Positions 62,105-64,000 of a DNA stretch of 64,000 bases are shown one piece after another. The notes beneath the pieces were generated by a model. The model did not search any database. It was not told where the DNA came from and saw nothing but the letters and a program-made list of their open reading frames with translations. The stretch spans positions 1 through 64,000 of the forward strand of contig CANQOP010000006.1 of assembly GCA_947625485.1 (NCBI GenBank), written 5' to 3'. The position numbers and the translations under genes were made by a program. Every line of letters starts with the position of its first letter. The first letter of the stretch is position 1. The DNA is from an uncultured Clostridia bacterium. GTDB lineage: Bacteria; Bacillota; Clostridia; Oscillospirales; Acutalibacteraceae.

Positions 62105-62133
62105 TTGCATTTCGTGTCTGTTTATGGTAGAAT
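62105..62133 (+). promoter_or_regulatory. Promoter of the penicillin-binding protein gene
   Basis: TTGCAT (62105-62110) and TAGAAT (62128-62133) with 17-base spacing, 50 bases before the ATG at 62184. Confidence 0.6.
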
Positions 62134-62183
62134 ATTTCAGAATAGGTGTATTATACGCACTTTCTGTTAAAGGAGTTTTTCCT

Positions 62184-64000
62184 ATGCGTGAAACAGACAT
62201 AAGTAAATTTACTGAAACTGATATAACCGAAAAAGCCACGAAAAGCGGCGTTAAACGGGTGCTTAAGGCACTCGGCCGAGCAGCCTTCACTGTTTTTATG
62301 GTGTGTGTGTTTACTGCTGTAATCGTGGGAATATCGCTTTCAGTGTATATTGCGGGGATAGCCGGCGAGGACACAGGCATAAATCTTAAAGCTAAGTCTT
62401 TAAACCAGACGAGCTTTATTTACGTTAAAAATGATTCCGGAAAATTCAGAAAATATCAATCCCTCTATTCCAGCGAAAACCGTGTGTGGGTTGACTTCAA
62501 TAATATTCCCGACTATATGAAAAACTCGGTTATAGCTATCGAGGACAAGCGCTTTGAGGAGCATCACGGCGTCGACTGGACGCGTACAATGGGAGCTATC
62601 CTCAACCTTTCGAGCGGCAAAGCGAGCTACGGCGGCTCTACTCTCACGCAGCAGCTCATTAAAAACATATCGGATGACAACGAAGTTTCTCTCAACCGTA
62701 AAATCAGAGAAATTGTAAAGGCGCTCAAGCTGGAAACAGAATATACTAAGGACGAAATCCTCGAGGCTTATCTCAATGTGGTAAACTTCGGCAACAACTG
62801 TCAGGGTGTTCAGGCGGCTGCAAACCTATACTTCGGAAAGAACATTGACAAATGTTCTCTCGCTCAGTGCGCCGCTATAGCAGGTATTACGCAAAACCCC
62901 AGCAAATATAATCCTCTCGTTTACCCTGAGGAAAACAAAAAAAGGCGCAAAATTGTACTCGATGAAATGCTTGACCAGGGAAAGATAACAAAGGCTGAGT
63001 ACACCGAGGCTTTAAAAGAATCCGAAAATATGAAGTTTGTGGGCTTTAAGAGCAACAAGGCGACAAAATCCAGAAAAATACAGAACTACTATATAGACGC
63101 TTTGCAGCGCGACCTCCAAAACGACCTCGCGCTCTACTATAATATCAGTCCGAAGGCGGCGTCCGAGATGCTTTTCACCGAGGGTCTTAAAATTTACTCC
63201 TCTATGGACCTTGACACTCAGGAATATCTCGAGCAGGCTGCGAGAAACATAAACACCTCCTATGACTCGGGACTGCAGTGCGCGGCTACTATGATTGATA
63301 TGAACGGCGCTATTATTGCGACAACCGGCTCTTCGCAGGAAAAGACGGGTAACCTCGTCCTCGACCGCGCTACAAGCTCCGTTCTCCAGCCGGGTTCATC
63401 AATCAAGCCTGTCGTTGTATATCCCTACGCTATCGAGACGGGCAAGCTATATTACAGCTCGGTAGTAAAAGACGAACCTCTACCGAGATATTACGCAAAC
63501 GGAAAGCCGGGACCTAAAAACTGGTATCGGGGCTATAAGGGCAATATGCTGCTGCCGGACGCAATCGAGTGGTCCGCGAACGCGCCTGCTGTTCAGGTTA
63601 TAAATATGATTTACCCGGAAAATGCGTACAGTCAGGTTGTAACTCTTCAGGGCTTTGAACACTTGACTGAAGATGACAAGGTGGACGCCGGCGGACTTTC
63701 AATTGGCGGTCTCAACGGCGGCGTAACGGTTCGTGAAATGGCGGCAGCCTTTACCTACATGGGAAACGGCGGAAAGTACTACAAGCCGTACACCTACTAC
63801 TACGTAACAGACGCGGACGATAACATTATTATCGACAACCGCGACACCATTCCGAAGGAGAGCTATTCACCCGAAACCGCCTACATTATGAACAGACTTC
63901 TTCACTACAACATTACCTACTCGGCACATACTAACGCGGCTTATGCCCGCATAAACGGCTGGGATATTATAGGAAAGACAGGTACTACCGACGAAGACAA
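62184..64000 (+). CDS. Class A penicillin-binding protein (3' end outside the window)
   Basis: This open frame is missing from the track because it has no stop before the window edge. A TM lies at residues about 34-60. The glycosyltransferase domain has IAIEDKRFEEHHGVDW and GGSTLTQQLIKN. The transpeptidase domain has SxxK in QPGSSIKPVVVYPY, SxN in EWSANAPAVQ, and KTG in GKTGTT about ten codons before the edge. It polymerises and cross-links peptidoglycan. AGGAG precedes the ATG. About 606 codons are visible; some C-terminal sequence is missing. Confidence 0.95.
   Translation, partial: MRETDISKFTETDITEKATKSGVKRVLKALGRAAFTVFMVCVFTAVIVGISLSVYIAGIAGEDTGINLKAKSLNQTSFIYVKNDSGKFRKYQSLYSSENRVWVDFNNIPDYMKNSVIAIEDKRFEEHHGVDWTRTMGAILNLSSGKASYGGSTLTQQLIKNISDDNEVSLNRKIREIVKALKLETEYTKDEILEAYLNVVNFGNNCQGVQAAANLYFGKNIDKCSLAQCAAIAGITQNPSKYNPLVYPEENKKRRKIVLDEMLDQGKITKAEYTEALKESENMKFVGFKSNKATKSRKIQNYYIDALQRDLQNDLALYYNISPKAASEMLFTEGLKIYSSMDLDTQEYLEQAARNINTSYDSGLQCAATMIDMNGAIIATTGSSQEKTGNLVLDRATSSVLQPGSSIKPVVVYPYAIETGKLYYSSVVKDEPLPRYYANGKPGPKNWYRGYKGNMLLPDAIEWSANAPAVQVINMIYPENAYSQVVTLQGFEHLTEDDKVDAGGLSIGGLNGGVTVREMAAAFTYMGNGGKYYKPYTYYYVTDADDNIIIDNRDTIPKESYSPETAYIMNRLLHYNITYSAHTNAAYARINGWDIIGKTGTTDED

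Noticed and set aside
1-64000. CRISPR array
   Set aside because: No series of short direct repeats with unique spacers was seen; the 199-bp tandem units and Cna-B codon repeats do not fit.
1-64000. Complete tRNA or rRNA genes
   Set aside because: Only tRNA 3'-end sequences were found at 46 kb (with a degenerate copy at 43.3 kb); no full cloverleaf is visible.

Overview
The window looks like an Oscillospirales/Ruminococcaceae-type Firmicute chromosome carrying an integrative and conjugative element (ICE). The evidence is the Gram-positive signals (strong GGAGG ribosome sites, frequent TTG/GTG starts, lipoproteins, a PQTG surface protein with a class B sortase), a FabK-type fatty acid operon, a MobP-like relaxase with a Firmicutes-type T4SS, and a clostridial-type agr system. 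The species cannot be fixed from the sequence.

Layout. (1) 1-3212 is the left end of the ICE: tyrosine integrase, SLOG protein, sigma-like factor, zinc ribbon and XRE regulator. The left attachment site lies outside the window. (2) 3345-11450 is an AT-rich cargo block: agrB, a LytTR response regulator, agrC, an agrD missed by the ORF track (8295-8444), a secreted 162-aa protein, a lipoprotein and an ABC transporter with three different permeases. Matching paired LytTR-type boxes lie upstream of agrB and of agrD, which suggests quorum-sensing control of a secreted product and its transporter. (3) 11456-30000 is the conjugation module (VirD4, primase/toprim, relaxase and accessory protein, NlpC/P60 hydrolase, VirB4, VirB3/VirB6/pilin-like proteins, sortase B, Cna-B adhesin). 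It is interrupted by a small divergent cargo gene framed by hairpins and by a solitary HipA-like kinase. (4) 30-40.6 kb is a host-takeover module: ArdA-like proteins, YodL/DUF3846, SpoVG, AbrB-like proteins, Dam and C5 methyltransferases without restriction enzymes, and DUF4314. Many of these proteins end in the same short acidic-then-hydrophobic tail. (5) 40.8-43.1 kb encodes a 764-aa polytopic membrane protein. (6) 43.3-46.5 kb looks like a small accretion array: a degenerate tRNA 3'-end sequence plus terminator, an AT-rich three-gene cassette of unknown function, a good tRNA(Leu-like) 3' end, then two 199-bp tandem units each bounded by the core GTTATCCGCACCA.

(7) 46.6-64 kb is ordinary chromosome. 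It holds a two-component system with a membrane partner, a C39-like peptidase, an IS200-type tnpA, a ferritin-like protein, a DUF1275-like protein, three copies of a structured dispersed repeat, and the complete minus-strand fabK-fabD-fabG-fabF-accB-fabZ-accC-accD-accA operon behind a promoter with a 10-bp inverted repeat. It ends with a BofC-like protein and the start of a class A penicillin-binding protein cut by the window edge.

The best candidates for something undescribed are the agr-controlled secretion locus, the att-bounded three-gene cassette, and the shared C-terminal tail on the ICE accessory proteins. All functional statements are from motif reading; no database search was possible.
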